A DNA stretch of 64,000 nt from Annulohypoxylon bovei var. microspora (lineage: Eukaryota > Ascomycota > Sordariomycetes > Xylariales > Hypoxylaceae): NCBI GenBank assembly GCA_022836615.1, contig MU405375.1, positions 1 to 64,000 of the forward strand, given 5' to 3'. The notes beneath the pieces are model-generated. The model did not search any database. It was not told the DNA's origin and worked only from the letters and a program-made list of their open reading frames with translations. A program made the translations under genes and the position numbers. The stretch's first letter is position 1. Each line of letters opens with the position of its first letter. Of the stretch, positions 49,401-62,659 are shown piece by piece.

Positions 49401-52400
49401 CGTTAAAAAACATCTTATTTAAAGAAAACAATAATAATCATTAAAAATTTAAAAAGAAAATCTAAAATATTTATAATAAATAAAAGAATAAAAATAATAA
49501 TAAATAAGTTTATTTTATAAAAAATAAAAATAAAAAATAAGATTAATAAAGCCTAATAAAGGCATTAACTAAATCAAATATTAATTTAAAGTTTACTAAT
49601 CTATTTAATAACTTTAATAATAAAAATTAAAATAATCATATTTACTTAATAAAAGTAAACAATAACTTTAAACCACCATCACATAAAAACAAACCAATTA
49701 AAGAAAAATATAAAAAATAATACAACCTTTTCATAATTAAACTAAATAATGAAAAACATTTTACAACCTTTTTCAACTATAATTACACAACCTATTACAT
49801 TTTATAATCTCTAGCAAAGAATCTACAAAAATATAAAACAAAGTAATCATCTACTATGATAAAAATAAGCGATCCAAGGCCACATATAATAAAAGATGTT
49901 ATCATCATAATAAGGTTTAAAACCAAAGATAAATACAACACCCCATTCACAATATTAACAGGAATTATTCCAAATAAAACATTCCTAGGAAACCTCACAT
50001 TTGAAAAAAGTGTATTTCACAAGTAAGAAATTTAATACAAAAACGAGGCAAATGAAAAAACCATTGTATTGCAAGGATACAAAGGAAAACCTACTTTAAA
50101 ACCAATTAACAAGGTGTTAATCAACTACGCACAAGAGTTAATTTTCAACATTTCCTACAAGCTTAAATTATAATAACACAAAGATATATCTACCATAAAT
50201 AATATAATTAATGCTTATTTAAATATTTATGCTAATAAAGTATTTGAACTTTTCAATAAAAAAAAACAATAAATAAATATAATCACGAAAACATAACATT
50301 ATATTAATATAAATGATTCTCCACCTATAAAACTTCCCTTAAAAAGGTATAGCCCATGGTAAAAACAAGCGTTACATGAATTTATTAAAAAACATAAAAA
50401 AAAAATTATTTAAAAAAATAAAAGTCCTTAAACTTTACTATTATTATTTACCCCTAAAAAAACATTTAATTAAATGGTTATATTAAATAAAATAAATTTA
50501 AATATGATTTGGTGTTTTTATTATAATTATTAAGAAATTAATAAATGTATAAAAAAAAACATGCATTTATTATTTAATGCTATGGATTAAATCCAAAAGG
50601 TATTAAATTATAAATAATATGCCTTCATTAATTTAAAAGATAAGTTTTAACATATACCCATATATGGACCATACCGTAAAAAAACGGTTTTTATAACCCC
50701 ATTCGAAATATACGAATAGATAATAATGTTATTTAACTTAATAAATGCCCTAGTAATGTTTTAAACGCTTATAAAAAAAATTATAACTCCTTTTATTAAA
50801 TGGTTAATTAAATTATTAAATAATATAATAATATAAGCCAATATAAAAAAATAATTACATAAACGACTTTTAATAATCTTTAAGCGTTTTATAACATATA
50901 GCATGATTATTAACATTTCCAAATCTTAGCTTTTTATTAAAGAAAGAGTTTTTCTTAATTTTATCATTTTTAAAGCTAATATTAAGGTAAACCTAACCAA
51001 AGTGGCAGCAATTAAAAATTGTTTTAAACTTAAAACAATTATATAAATTAAAGCGTTTATTAATGTAACAAGTTATTTTAAACATTTAATAAAAGATTAT
51101 TTAATAATAATAACCTTGTTAATAACCTTTATAAATGGATTTAAAAGTAAATTTATCAAACTAAATGCAAAAGCAATAATAATATAAGAAAAGATTTATG
51201 ATTTAATTATTATCATACCAATGGTACAATAATTCGACTGGAGATTACCCTCAATAATTAAATTAAACGCCAGTAAATTACACGTTAAAGCAATTTTACT
51301 TTAATTATATTTTCACGGTAATTAAAATGTTTTACATCCAATGGTTTATTTTTCTAAAAAGCTCACGAATATGTAAACACATTATTCAATTTAAGAAAAA
51401 GAATTACTAGGAATCATATTGTTATTACAACACTAGCATTACTAAGTAAAAAGAAGAAAAATTACGATGGTTACAAATTATGAATTGTTTAAATTAATTA
51501 ATATTAAAGTTAAACAATTTGCTAAGATCATACGTTTCTTAAATACTATTAAATATTATAATATACAAATTATCTATCACCCCGGTAAAGCTCATATACT
51601 AGTAAATTACTTATTTAAACCTTTTAATTTAAACCTAACCGATAAAACCTTACTAACTAATAAAAATAAAGTAATAACGAAACCCATTTAATACCTTCAC
51701 GAGTTTAATTAATTAAACCTCCAAGTAATTTACGAACACCTATTACAAAAAATAAACCTTTTAATGGTAATAAAAAAGAAATGGGTAAAAAAATATTTTA
51801 TCAAGCACTAAAATCAATTATATAAAATTTCAAAACATACCAAAGCACCTAAAAACCCCTCACATACAACGGAAATAACAGTTAATATAATAAATATATA
51901 ACTTATACCAAAATATAATAATATAACTCGCCGGTTAATAAATATATATCATAATTAAAGACACGTTACAATTGGAATAATATTTAAAAAAGTAATAAAA
52001 TCACTTTAACACCTTAAAATAATGTTGGTAACATATTAGGTTATAATTAAGTATTTTTCCTACCAATTAATAAAGAAACCAAATACATTATTACCAAATT
52101 TATAATTAATACATTCTTTAACACCACTCATACGTTAAGTAATTAACTATACATTCTTAAAGCAAATAATAATATTAATAATAATTAAATATATTACCGG
52201 TTAAATAAAAGTTAAAGTAATATTATTAATAAAATTCGTTAATTATATCCCACTATTTACAAGGATTAGAAAAACGTTTAACTATCCATAAGAATGGATA
52301 TTTAATAACGTTTAAAATTTCGTTAATTATAAAGCTATAAATTAAACCTAACAACATAATTCCACCGTAAAACCAGTTACTCCCTTATACCTTAAAGGTA

Positions 52401-52700
52401 ATAATAAAGTAAAAAAAGCTAATAATGATTTAAAAAAGATTATACTTTAAAAGCATTAAGCAAATCCCACAATTATAAACCTACTTAATTTACTCTAATA
52501 AGCCTTAACCATCCATAACCGTATTATTAAACTTAACGGTTACAATAGTTTTTTCTTAATATTTAGTACGCAACCCCCTCAAAATCAACCACTTACCAAG
52601 TACACCAAATATACTCGTAAACCAACCAAAAAAGAAGAAGCCGCAACTTAAAAATAATTAATAATACAGCACAAAGCTCTTATAACTCATAATTATCACA
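49401..52700 (+). pseudogene. Gypsy A1 pol (protease, RT, RNase H, integrase), broken
   Basis: RT: FINLKDKF.HIPI from 50624, then KKTVFITPFEIYE and MLFNLINALVMF, equivalent to the KTAF.TPFG.YE..VMPFGL.NAP.TF motif. At about 50815 is LNNIII for the catalytic YLDDI, both Asp changed to Asn. RNase H: HPMVYFSKKLTN from 51335, EKELLGIILLLQH, MVTNYELFK from 51467, and IIYHPGKAHILVNYL. From gag to RNase H the frame is constant for 3.8 kb. Integrase: KETKYIITKFIINTFFNTTH from 52072, in a different frame, so one shift exists. The protease is not clearly visible. The product is inactive. Confidence 0.88.
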
Positions 52701-53060
52701 ATAATATAAAGGCATCCCAAGAATAAATAAAAGCGTACCTACAAGAAAAGAAAAGCTTAATACATATTTATGCCCTTAAGGAATAAATGTTAAAGATATG
52801 ATAACAAGCAGGTAAACATAAACCATATTATAATAACTTGTAAAAAATTTACCATTACCATCAAAACAATACCTACCAATTACGTAGCTTAGGAAGGTTA
52901 ATGTTCCTTAATAAATATAATAATAATAATTTATTCCTAACATACGTGAACAACGGCCACCCCATATAAAGCTTGTAATATACAAGCAAATAAATGCTTA
53001 AATAAAACCGGCAGCGGTTGCAAGAAGGATTATGTTTATAATAATTATAAATAATTATAA
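52701..53060 (+). other. Gypsy A1 3' untranslated segment
   Basis: Between the end of pol-like sequence and the polypurine tract. C-rich near 52920-53040 (CGTGAACAACGGCCACCCCA, AAACCGGCAGCGGTTGCAAG). No domain recognised. The last 60 bp (TATAATAATTATAAATAATT-like) are conserved in A2 and A3. Confidence 0.6.
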
Positions 53061-53076
53061 TGGAGGAAGAAAATGG

Positions 53077-53293
53077 TATGAATCCTTAATTTGAGGGTTT
53101 CCACAGCAACGCTTGGACCACCTGCGGTGGCAAGCGTGGGCTGTTGAAATAACTTCAAATCGCGTGTAAATTTAACTAATTATGAAACCTAGATTAATTA
53201 ATAATTAATCATACGAGTTTACCCTTATTAATATAAAATAACGTTTATTACACATAAACGATATTCCGTACAATTAAAAAGCTCGGATGCACA
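53077..53293 (+). repeat. Gypsy A1 3' LTR
   Basis: 217 bp, immediately after the polypurine tract, with the same hairpin as the 5' LTR. It is the least RIPped LTR of the family in this window. Confidence 0.93.
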
Positions 53294-53297
53294 ATGT

Positions 53298-54258
53298 AAA
53301 TCATTTACTTAACCCATTATTATAATTATTATAACGGTTAAAATTATATAATTTATTTTATTTATAATTATATTTTTATTTTTATTAAACTTTAATTTTT
53401 ATTCTTAAATAATTATTATATTAATAAAATTAATGGTTTTTTAATTAAATGCTCTTTTATATTAAATAATTATAAAATAATTATTTTTTTCTTATAATTT
53501 AATACCTTTTCCACTTTAATCATTACGTTATTAATTTTAATTACTTATTTATTATAATTTTTCTTATTTAATTTCTTTACCATAAAAATATTTTTTAATT
53601 TATTATTTAACTTTATATTAATATAACCGATTTTATTTTCCCCTTTTTAATTTAACCTATTAATTAAAATTAATTTATTTTTAAAATTAATAAAGAAATC
53701 ATTAAAATATTAAAAAACACCTTAACACATTTTAATTAAATTTTAATAAATAATTTAAATCGATTATTTATTTTTAAATTTCTTAATTAAAATTTAAATA
53801 AAAGCCTTATTATTATATAACCCATTAAACTTTCTTATATTAAGTTATTATATTAAATGTTATTATTTTTTAATTAAAACCAAAGATATAATTTTTAAAC
53901 ATTTATTTTTTTCCGATTTAAAGTGTGTTATGTTTTTTAAAATAAAAAAATTTAACATAACCATATATATTAAAAAATCTTTTTACTCGTTAATTTAAAT
54001 TAAATATTTATTTTTAATTAAAGTTATTTCTTTAATTTTATAAAATAAATCAAAGTTATTTAATAAATTAATTATAAAGTTATTAAAGAAATTATTAAAA
54101 AATTTATATATATATAAATTATATTAATAAAAAATAATAAATATTATAAGGTTTTAATTACTTATTATTTAAAAAGTGTTTATATATTAAATTATCATTT
54201 AATATAATGGATACTTTTTTAAAGATTTTTATTAATTAAAAAGTAATTAATAAAAATA
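53298..54258 (-). other. Gypsy E gag/leader remnant
   Basis: Lies between the Gypsy A1 insertion and the Gypsy E 5' LTR, so it should hold the gag N-terminus and leader on the minus strand. Too AT-rich to confirm a frame. Confidence 0.5.
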
Positions 54259-54569
54259 TATATCGGTTTTTATAAGCAATAATAAACTTATATTATATGG
54301 GGTTAAAAATGAGGTTATTTTTATTAATAAAAAAAAAAGGAAAAGTAATAACCTTTTATTTTTAAAGTTATAATATTTATACTTAAAGGTATAAATTAAG
54401 TTAATTAATATAAAAACTTCTTTTATACATGTTTTAATAACTTTTATAACTTATTTAAAACTGTTAATAACTTTATTATAAGGATTTATGTTTATCGCGT
54501 TTATAACCATAATGTAAATTTGCGTTGATTTTTATTTTAATTAATTTTCCGGGTCTTTAACCCGTAACA
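54259..54569 (-). repeat. Gypsy E right (5') LTR
   Basis: 311 bp; ends CCCGTAACA followed by the TTAAT duplication and the resumed A2 LTR. Pairs with 27537-27843. Confidence 0.88.
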
Positions 54570-54701
54570 TTAATTATTAATTAATTTAAATTTCTTAATT
54601 AATTAAATTTATATATAATTTAAGGTTATTTTAATAATTTATATTTATTATTACAAATGGTTTAAATGTTATTATGAAAATTTTTAAATTAAAAATTTAT
54701 A
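54570..54701 (-). repeat. Gypsy A2 left LTR, second part
   Basis: Resumes the LTR interrupted at 27536 (first five bases are the duplicated TTAAT) and ends at AAATTTATA, the decayed family start. The next bases match the family-A polypurine region. Confidence 0.88.
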
Positions 54702-57700
54702 TCATTTTTTTCTTTTATTATAATTATTTATAATTATTATAAACGTAATTTTTTTTACAATTATTATTAATTTTATTTAAACATTTATTTATTTATATAT
54801 TATAAATTTTATATAAAGTGGTTATTATCCATGTATATTAAAAATAAATTATTACCATTATATTTATTAAAAAACATTAATTTTTTTAAATTATATAATT
54901 AATAAATATTATTTTAATAATAATAATAAATTTTTTACAAGTTATTATAATATAATTTATGTTTATTTATTTATTATTATATTTTTAATATTTAATTTTT
55001 AAAAATGTAAATACATATTAAACTTTTTTTTTTATAAATATATTTTTATTTATTTTCGAAATACCTTTATATTATTATAATAATTATAAATTATAAAAGT
55101 TTTATATTATATTATTAATTATTTTTAAATTATAACTTCTTTTTTTTAATTAATTTATAAATATATTTAATATATTTAATAAGTAATTAATTTTAAAGGA
55201 ATTATATATTAAACATTAAAAAAAAATTATTATAACCGTTAAATTTAATAATACAATTATAAATAATTAAAGTTCGTTAAAATAAATTAAATAAATTCAT
55301 AATTATAGGCTTTATTTAATACTTTTAAAATATAATCCTTTTTAAGTTATTATTAACTTTTTTTATTTTATTATTATTTTTAAGATATAAAAAAATAATT
55401 AATTTTATAATAAAACTATATTATTAAATTTAATTTATAATTTTATAACCGATAAAATTTTAAACATTATTAAATATTTATTTTTATAAATAACCAAACA
55501 TTTCTTTAATTTTTATAAATAATAAAATATAATTAATAAATTTCATTAATAATATTATTTCAATTTCCATTTAATTAATAACGTATTTAATTACCATTAA
55601 TATTATTATTTATTTTAAAAATGTATAATCGATTACTTAATGTATAAACGGTGTTAAAAAGTATATTAATTATAAATTTAATAATAATATATTTAATTTC
55701 TTCATTAATTAATAAAAAGAATATTTAATTATAACTTAATATATTATTAATATTATTTTAAAATATTAAAATAACTTTATTATTTCTTTAAATATTATTC
55801 CAATTATAATATATTTTTAATTATAATATATATTTATTAATTAATGAATTATATTATTATATTTTAATATAAATTACATATTCGTTATATTAATTATTAT
55901 TTTTATTATATATAAAAGATTTTTAAATACTTTAATATACTTTAAAATCTTATATAATTAATTTTAATATTTAATAAAATATTTTTTATTTATTTTTTTA
56001 TTATTATTATTAAAAGGTTTATTTTTTATAATAAATGTTTATAAATTATTTAAAGGTTTAATTAATTAAGCTTATAAAATATTAAATGGGTTTTATTATT
56101 ATTTTATTTTCATTAATTAATAAAGCTTTATTAATTAAATTTAAATTAAAAGGTTTAAATAAATAATTTATTAATATATAAGTTTTATTAAAGCGATAAA
56201 TAATTTATATATTATAATATTTAATAATATTTAAAAAATATATAATCTTAACAAGTTATTTAATTTTAATATTAATTAATTTAAGCAATTCATAATTTAT
56301 AATTATTATAATTTTTTTTTATTTAATGGTGTTAATGTTATAATAATAACATGATTTTTAATAATTCTTTTTTTTAAGTTAAATAATGTGTTTATGTATT
56401 TGTAAGCTTTTTAAAAAAATAAATTATTAAATGTAAAACATTTTAATTATTATGAAAATATAATTAAAATAAAGTTACTTTAATGTGTAATTTATTGGCG
56501 TTTAATTTAATTATTAAAGGTAATTTTTAATTAAATCATTGTATTATTAACATAATAATAATTAAATTATAAATTTATTTTTATGTTATTATCGCTTTTA
56601 TATTTAACTTAATAAATTTATTTTTAAGTTTATTTATAAAAGTTATTAATGGGATTATTATTATTAAATAGTTTTTTATTACGTATTTAAAATAATTTAT
56701 TACGTTAATAAATGCTTTAATTTATATAATTATTTTAAGCTTAAAACGATTTTTAATTATTGCCACTTTAATTAAGTTTACTTTAATATTAACTTTAAAA
56801 ATAATGAAGTTAAAAAAGACTTTTTTTTTAATAAAAAGCTAAGATTTAAAGGTGTTAATAATCATGCCGTATATTATAAAACGTTTAAAAACCATTAAAA
56901 GTCATTTATGTAATTACTTTTTTATATTAATTTATATTATTATATTATTTAATAATTTAATTAATCATTTAATGAAAAAAGCCATAATTTCCTTTATGAA
57001 TGTTTAAAATATTATTAAAGCATTTATTAAATTAAATAATATTATTATTTATTTATATATTTTAAATGAAGTTATAAAAGTTGTTTTTTTATAATAAAAT
57101 TTATATATAAATATATATTAAAACCCGTCCTTTAAATTAATAAAAATGTATCATTTATAATTTAATGCTTTTTAAATTTAATTTATAACATTAAATAATA
57201 AATGTGCGTTTTTTTTATACGTTTATTAACTTTTTAATAATCGTAATAAAAACGTTAAATTACATTTAAATTTATTTTACTTAATATAATCGTTTAATTA
57301 AGTGTTTTCTTAAGAATAAATAATAATAATAAAGCTTAAAAACTTTTACTTTTTTAAATAATTTTTTTTTTATGTTTTTTAATGAATTTATATAACATTT
57401 ACTTTTATTATAAGTTATACTTTTTTAAAAGAAGTTTTATAAATGGAAAATCATTTATGTTAATATAATGTTATATTTTCATGATTATATTTATTTATTA
57501 TTATTTTTTATTAAAAAGTTTAAATATTTCATTAATATAAATATTTAAATAAATGTTAATTATATTATTTATAATAAGTATATTTTTATGCCATTATAAT
57601 TTAAACTTATAAAAAACATTAAAAATTAATTTTTATATGTAATTAATTAATATTTTATTAATTAATTTCAAAGTAAATTTTTTTTTATATTTTTATAATA

Positions 57701-59951
57701 TAATAATTTCTTTATTTACCTTATTTTTACATTAAATTTCCCACTTATAAAATATACCTTTTTTAAATATAAGGTTTTTTAAAAATATTTTATTTAAAAT
57801 AATTTTTATTAACATTATAAATAAAACGTTATATTTATTTTTAATCTTAAACCTTATTATAATAATAATATTTTTTATTATATGTAACCTTAAACTGCTT
57901 ATTTTTATCATGGTAAATAATTGCTTTATTTTATATTTTTATAAATTTTTTATTAAAGATTATAAAACATAATAAACTACGTAATTATAATTAAAAAAGG
58001 TTATAAAATGTTTTTCATCGTTTAATTTAATTATAAAAAAATTATATTACTTTTTATATTTTTTTTAATTGGTTTATTTTTATATGGTAATGGTTTAAAA
58101 TTATTATTTACTTTTATTAAATGAATATAATTGTTTTAATTTTTGTTATTAAAGTTATTAAATAAATTAATAAGCTTTAAATTAATATTTAATTTAACTA
58201 ATACTTTTATTAAGTTTTATTAATTTTATTTTTTATTTTTATTTTTTATGAAATAGATTTATTTATTATCACTTTTATTTTTTTATTTATTATAAATATT
58301 TTGGATTTTCTTTTTAAATTTTTAATGATCGTTATTGTTTTCTTTAAACAAAATATTTTTTAACGTGATTTTCTTAAATTTCATTAAATATATTAAGGTT
58401 TTTTAAGGAAAATGTGGTTTTTAAATATAATCTTTTATTTAATGGTTTTTTTTATTATAATTAAAACATTTATTATCGGATGTTTTTATTATAAATTTGT
58501 TTTTTTTAATTAAGTTAATTTATTAATTATTTTATTTAAGATTTAATATTATAATTTATTATATCGTTATTAACATTATTTTTATTAAATCTTAAAGTTT
58601 TAATTAAATTATACTTAATTAAATTATTATTATTTTTAAGATTTATAAATTATAAAAAAGCATTATTATATTATGAAATGTAATAATTATTATAAATATA
58701 TTATATATTTTATTTTTAATTAATATTTAAATAATTAAAATTATTTATTATATTATTTCTTTTATTATTTAAGTTATATTTAAAGGATTAATTTAATTGT
58801 AAAATAATAATTATATGTTTAATATGTAAATGTATAATAAATTAATTAATATTTCACGATTTTAATGTAAGTTTTTAATGTGTATAAAAAACTTGTAAAA
58901 AACTTTTTATATTTTTTTTATAAAGTTTATAAAATTTTTATTTTATTATAATAATAAGGTTATAAATATAATAAGCAAGTTATGAAATATATAATGCTTT
59001 TTTAACATTTAAAATATTATTTTTAAAAATATAATTTAAGTTAATTTTTATATTTATACGTAAATTATTATTTATTAAAAATCACTTAATAACTTTATGG
59101 AAATTCTTGTGGTTTATAAGGAATAAAATACCAAAGTTACTTTTAATTTATTTTATATTTCATTAAACTTATTTAAAATGGTATGGTTTATTTATATTAA
59201 TTTTAATAATAAAAGTATTATTTTTTTTTTTTTTATATTTAAAGAATTTATATACCTTGGTAAATAATATAATTTTTAATTAAATTTATTTAACTTTTCT
59301 TTTTTAATTAATTTGAACTTTGTTTAAAATGTTGGTTTTTTAAAGGTTAAACTTCCCATTAAAAAAGCGTTCATTTAATATATAATTCTTAAATTATTTT
59401 AAATATAAAAATAATTATAAATTAAAATTATACCATTTAATATAATAAATATTTAAAAACTTATTTAAATTATATAATAATAAGTTTAATAATTTAATTT
59501 AATTATAATTTAATATTAAATTTTTATTAATATAATATTAATATGGTTAAACCGTTTTTATTATCATTATAATTATTATAAAATTCATTATTAAATTAAA
59601 TATATATTTAAATTAATTATTTATATTTTTATTTAAGTTTTCGTTAATTTTTACTTAATTAAAGGTTAATAATTTAAGTTATAAATAAATTTAATGGATT
59701 AAATTATTATAGTTTTTTTAAAAATTAATAAAATTAATGGTATCGGGGATTTTAATGACGTTAAGGACGTTTATTATTACTTTACTTTTATTTTTAACTT
59801 TACTTTTAATTTTATTAATTAACTTATTAAATGAATTAAAGCTTTTAAATATAATTTAAAAAATTAATGTAAAAAATGTAAAAATATAAAAAAAAGGTAT
59901 AAAAATAAATTAATTTACGTTATTAACGTTTTATTTACGTAAATAATTATT
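54702..59951 (-). pseudogene. Gypsy A2 gag-pol, heavily decayed
   Basis: Aligns in reverse complement with the interior of A1. The RT catalytic region lies at about 56900-57060 (minus TTATTAAATAATATAATAAT equals A1 50811-50830). The gag start is near 59750-59850, where minus AAAATCCCCGATACCATTAA corresponds to A1 AAAATCTTTGATGCCACCGG. The plus strand is T- and G-biased, so this copy was mutated mainly on the strand opposite to A1. It is inactive, but complements A1 for working out the ancestral sequence. Confidence 0.8.
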
Positions 59952-60168
59952 TATATATCCGAGCTTTTTAATTATATAAAATATCGTTTATATATAATAA
60001 ACATTATTTTATATTAATAAAGGTAAATTTATGTAATTAATTATTAATTAATTTAAGTTTTTTAATTAATTAAATTTACATGCGATTTAAGGTTATTTTA
60101 ATAATTTACACTTATTACTATAAATGGTTTAAATGTTATTACGAAAACTTTTAAATTAAGGATCCATA
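59952..60168 (-). repeat. Gypsy A2 right (5') LTR
   Basis: 217 bp from TATATATCCGAGC to GGATCCATA. Next to it on the left is the leader ACGTTTTATTTACGTAAATAATT shared with A1 and A3. It is followed by the ACCG duplication. Confidence 0.92.
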
Positions 60169-60172
60169 ACCG

Positions 60173-61654
60173 GCTTTATTCCGGCGGAAATATTATTAAA
60201 TGTAATATTATTAAAATAATAAATTTTTATTAATAATTTTCGTTTCATTTAAAACGATAACGAATATTAAATTAAATAATTTAAATAATAATTTTTTATT
60301 ATTATTTCCGAAATACATCGCGTTATATTATAATTCACGGCCATTCGTACGGATAAATTATACATTAATATTAATATTTATTATAATAAAATTTAAAATT
60401 TAAAATAAAATATTATAAAAAGCATTTTTAAGTTTAATTAATTAAAAAAATTATTAAAAAAAAAATTTCATGGTTATATACATGTAATTATTTAAAGTAA
60501 TTAATTTCGAAAGCTTTTATTTTTTTACTTTAATTAATTTATATTATTAAATAAACCTTTAATTATTAAAACGAATAAAATAAAATATTAAACGATTAAT
60601 ACGTTTAAATAAAATTATAATAAATTATTATAAATTAAATTAAAGATTTAATTAATATATATATATTAATATTACATGAAAATTAAATAAAAATATTAAT
60701 AAAAAAAAATATTATATAATATATTAAATAATTATAAAAACTTTATAAACTTTTATATAAATTATATTAAAATATTAAATTAATAATTCATGCCATGAAA
60801 AAGTTATAAAAATATAAATTTTTTTTATTTAAATTTTTATAAATATAATGAACTTTTTTAATACATTTTAATTTAAAGAAATCCGTTATTTTTTCATTAA
60901 TTAATGTTATAAGTTTTTTATGTTAAATAATAATATTAAATTCATGTATATTATTATATATAAATAATAAATCATTATTATATTCTTTAAATAAAATATT
61001 ATATTTAATTTATATAATACGTTAATTATATAAAAAATTAAAATTAAAAATTATATATAAAAGTTTAATAAAATTAAGTTTTAATAAATGAAATAAATGG
61101 TTTAATTTATTTAATAAATTTTAAATTTAATTTTTTACCGATAATTTCGTTTTAAAAGTTAAATATAATTAAATTACATTAAAAATAACATTAATAATAT
61201 AAATTTAAATTAATATATTATACTTTTTAATTTATAATATATATTAATTATAAAATTAAATAAATTTTAAATATACATTTATTTTATTTTAAAATAAAAT
61301 AATAAAAACTTTTATATTTATCGCTTATAAATATAAAATAATTAAAATAAAAATTTAAATTTTATTTAAATTTAATTATTAATAATTCCACATGAAAAAC
61401 GTTTTATTTAAATAATTTAATTTAATAATTATTTCATTTATAACGAAAATATTTTATATGTTTTTAATATAATATATAAAATTTTTAAAGTTTTTTTTTT
61501 TTTTTACTTAATACGGCTTTTTATAATGTCCGGGAAAACGCGATTTACGTAAGCTTCGAAACGTTTTTGCTTTTTTAAAATTACGAGGACCGGGAAAAAG
61601 AAAAAAAAAACCCTAAAAATTTTTCTTCGCAAAAAGTTATTAATTAAGAAAAGG
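60173..61654. other. AT-rich DNA right of the nest, unrecognised
   Basis: Continuation of the A2 target (GCTTTATTCCGGCGGAAATA). No gene or LTR recognised. Around 61511-61620 GC rises (AATGTCCGGGAAAACGCG, ACGAGGACCGGGAAAAAG), possibly an LTR or UTR fragment. Confidence 0.5.
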
Positions 61655-61750
61655 TTTAAGAAAGGGGTGGAAAACGGGGTGAAAAACGAGGTGGAAAAAA
61701 GGTAAAAAAAAAAGTGGGAAACGAAGGTAATAAAGTGGAAAAAAAGATAA
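61655..61750 (+). repeat. G-rich degenerate block GGGGTGGAAAAC
   Basis: Irregular repeats GGGGTGGAAAACGGGGTG, AAAAACGAGGTGGAAAA, AGTGGGAAACGAAGG. Same style and strand bias as 546-945. Confidence 0.6.
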
Positions 61751-61775
61751 AATCCGTCCGGAAAATATCACCATT

Positions 61776-61815
61776 CATTTAATTAATTAATTAATTAATT
61801 GATTAATTAATTAAA
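61776..61815. repeat. ATTA/TTAA microsatellite
   Basis: Runs of TTAATTAATTAATTAATTGA, a short simple repeat after the G-rich block. Confidence 0.8.
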
Positions 61816-62659
61816 ATTTTAATTAAAAAATTAATTTAAAAGTTAATGCTTTAAATTTATAAAAGATTATTATAACGGGGTTAAATAAAATTAAATACTT
61901 AAGAAAATATTTAAATAAATATATTAATAAATATAAAGAAATTAATTCATTTCTTATTTAAATAAAGCGTAATATAACCATTCCCACATAAATCCCCATA
62001 TAAATAAATGTATTTTAAGTTTTAAAAGCTTATGCTTTAATTCATTTTTATTAATTTTAAATAAACCTTTTAATTAATTATATCGTAATGAATAAAAGGA
62101 TGTATTTAATATAATTATATAAGTTTAAAACGTAAGAAAATTTTAATTAAATGGATTTAATTATATTATTTTAACTTAATTAACCGTTAAAAAGTGAGTA
62201 ATTAAATTATAATGGGTGGATTTAACATTTGAAAATCCCGAAATTAATTAAGCCACATTGAAATAAAATTAACTTATTTAAATTTAAAAGCATTTGTAAA
62301 TATAATTTAATCATTTTTTTATAAATTGTTTTTTAATAAAAGTTTTTTAATAATTATTTAACAACTTTTTAACCAGTTATTATTTAACGATGAAAAGATT
62401 TTACATGATGCAATTAAATTCATTTAATTCGTTTTAATAAGGTTAATATATTAGTATTTTCTTATATTTTATTATAAATTAACTAAGGTAAGATTAACTT
62501 GTAAAAAAATGAACGATCAAGGGCCAAGCAAAAGAAAGTAAAAATAAGGTTGCGGGGGAAAGGAAATGCAAGGCTTTAATTAATTAAAATCGAAGAAACA
62601 AAGGAAACAACCGGAACAACCGCAACGGTTATAATAAACACAGTTATAACCACAATTTT
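61816..62659. other. AT-rich spacer grading to higher GC
   Basis: No gene recognised. GC rises from about 62500 (AAGGGCCAAGCAAAAGAAAG, CAACCGGAACAACCGCAACG), marking the approach to the isochore edge. Confidence 0.5.

Larger units (their letters stand above)
47588..53293 (+). mobile_element. Gypsy A1: near-complete Ty3/Gypsy retrotransposon, youngest of its family here
   Basis: Two 217-bp LTRs with TGTGGATCC start and GCACA end, a 4-bp flanking ATGT (47584-47587, 53294-53297), and a polypurine tract TGGAGGAAGAAAATGG at 53061-53076. It carries gag, zinc knuckle, RT, RNase H and integrase in standard order. The plus strand is C-rich and very G-poor, so G>A changes dominate (C>T on the other strand). 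Its LTRs are less decayed than those of A2 and A3. It is inserted in Gypsy E. Confidence 0.95.
27537..54569 (-). mobile_element. Gypsy E: Ty3/Gypsy retrotransposon interrupted by Gypsy C (with Copia D) and Gypsy A1
   Basis: LTRs at 27537-27843 and 54259-54569 share TATATTATAT.GGGTTAAAAA and ATTAATTTTCCGGGT. The TGTTACGGG-type start is at the right edge, so the element is on the minus strand. TTAAT flanks both ends (27532-27536, 54570-54574) inside the A2 LTR. Integrase lies at the left, RT in the middle and a possible gag zinc knuckle to the right, as expected for a minus element. Net length after removing Gypsy C and A1 is about 5.66 kb. Confidence 0.9.
27447..60168 (-). mobile_element. Gypsy A2: Ty3/Gypsy retrotransposon holding the whole nested stack
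   Basis: Outer LTR edges lie at 27447 (TGTACGTCCGAACC) and 60168 (GGATCCATA), flanked by a perfect 4-bp duplication ACCG (27443-27446, 60169-60172). The left LTR is interrupted at 27536 by Gypsy E and resumes at 54570. Net length without E and one 5-bp duplication is about 5.68 kb, close to A1's 5.71 kb. Its internal region (54702-59951) aligns with A1 in reverse complement. It is the oldest of the stacked elements by insertion order. Confidence 0.92.

Noticed and set aside
49795..49998. 67-residue minus-strand open frame
   Set aside because: It is antisense to the plus-strand Gypsy A1 pol, where G is depleted, so stops are rare on the minus strand.
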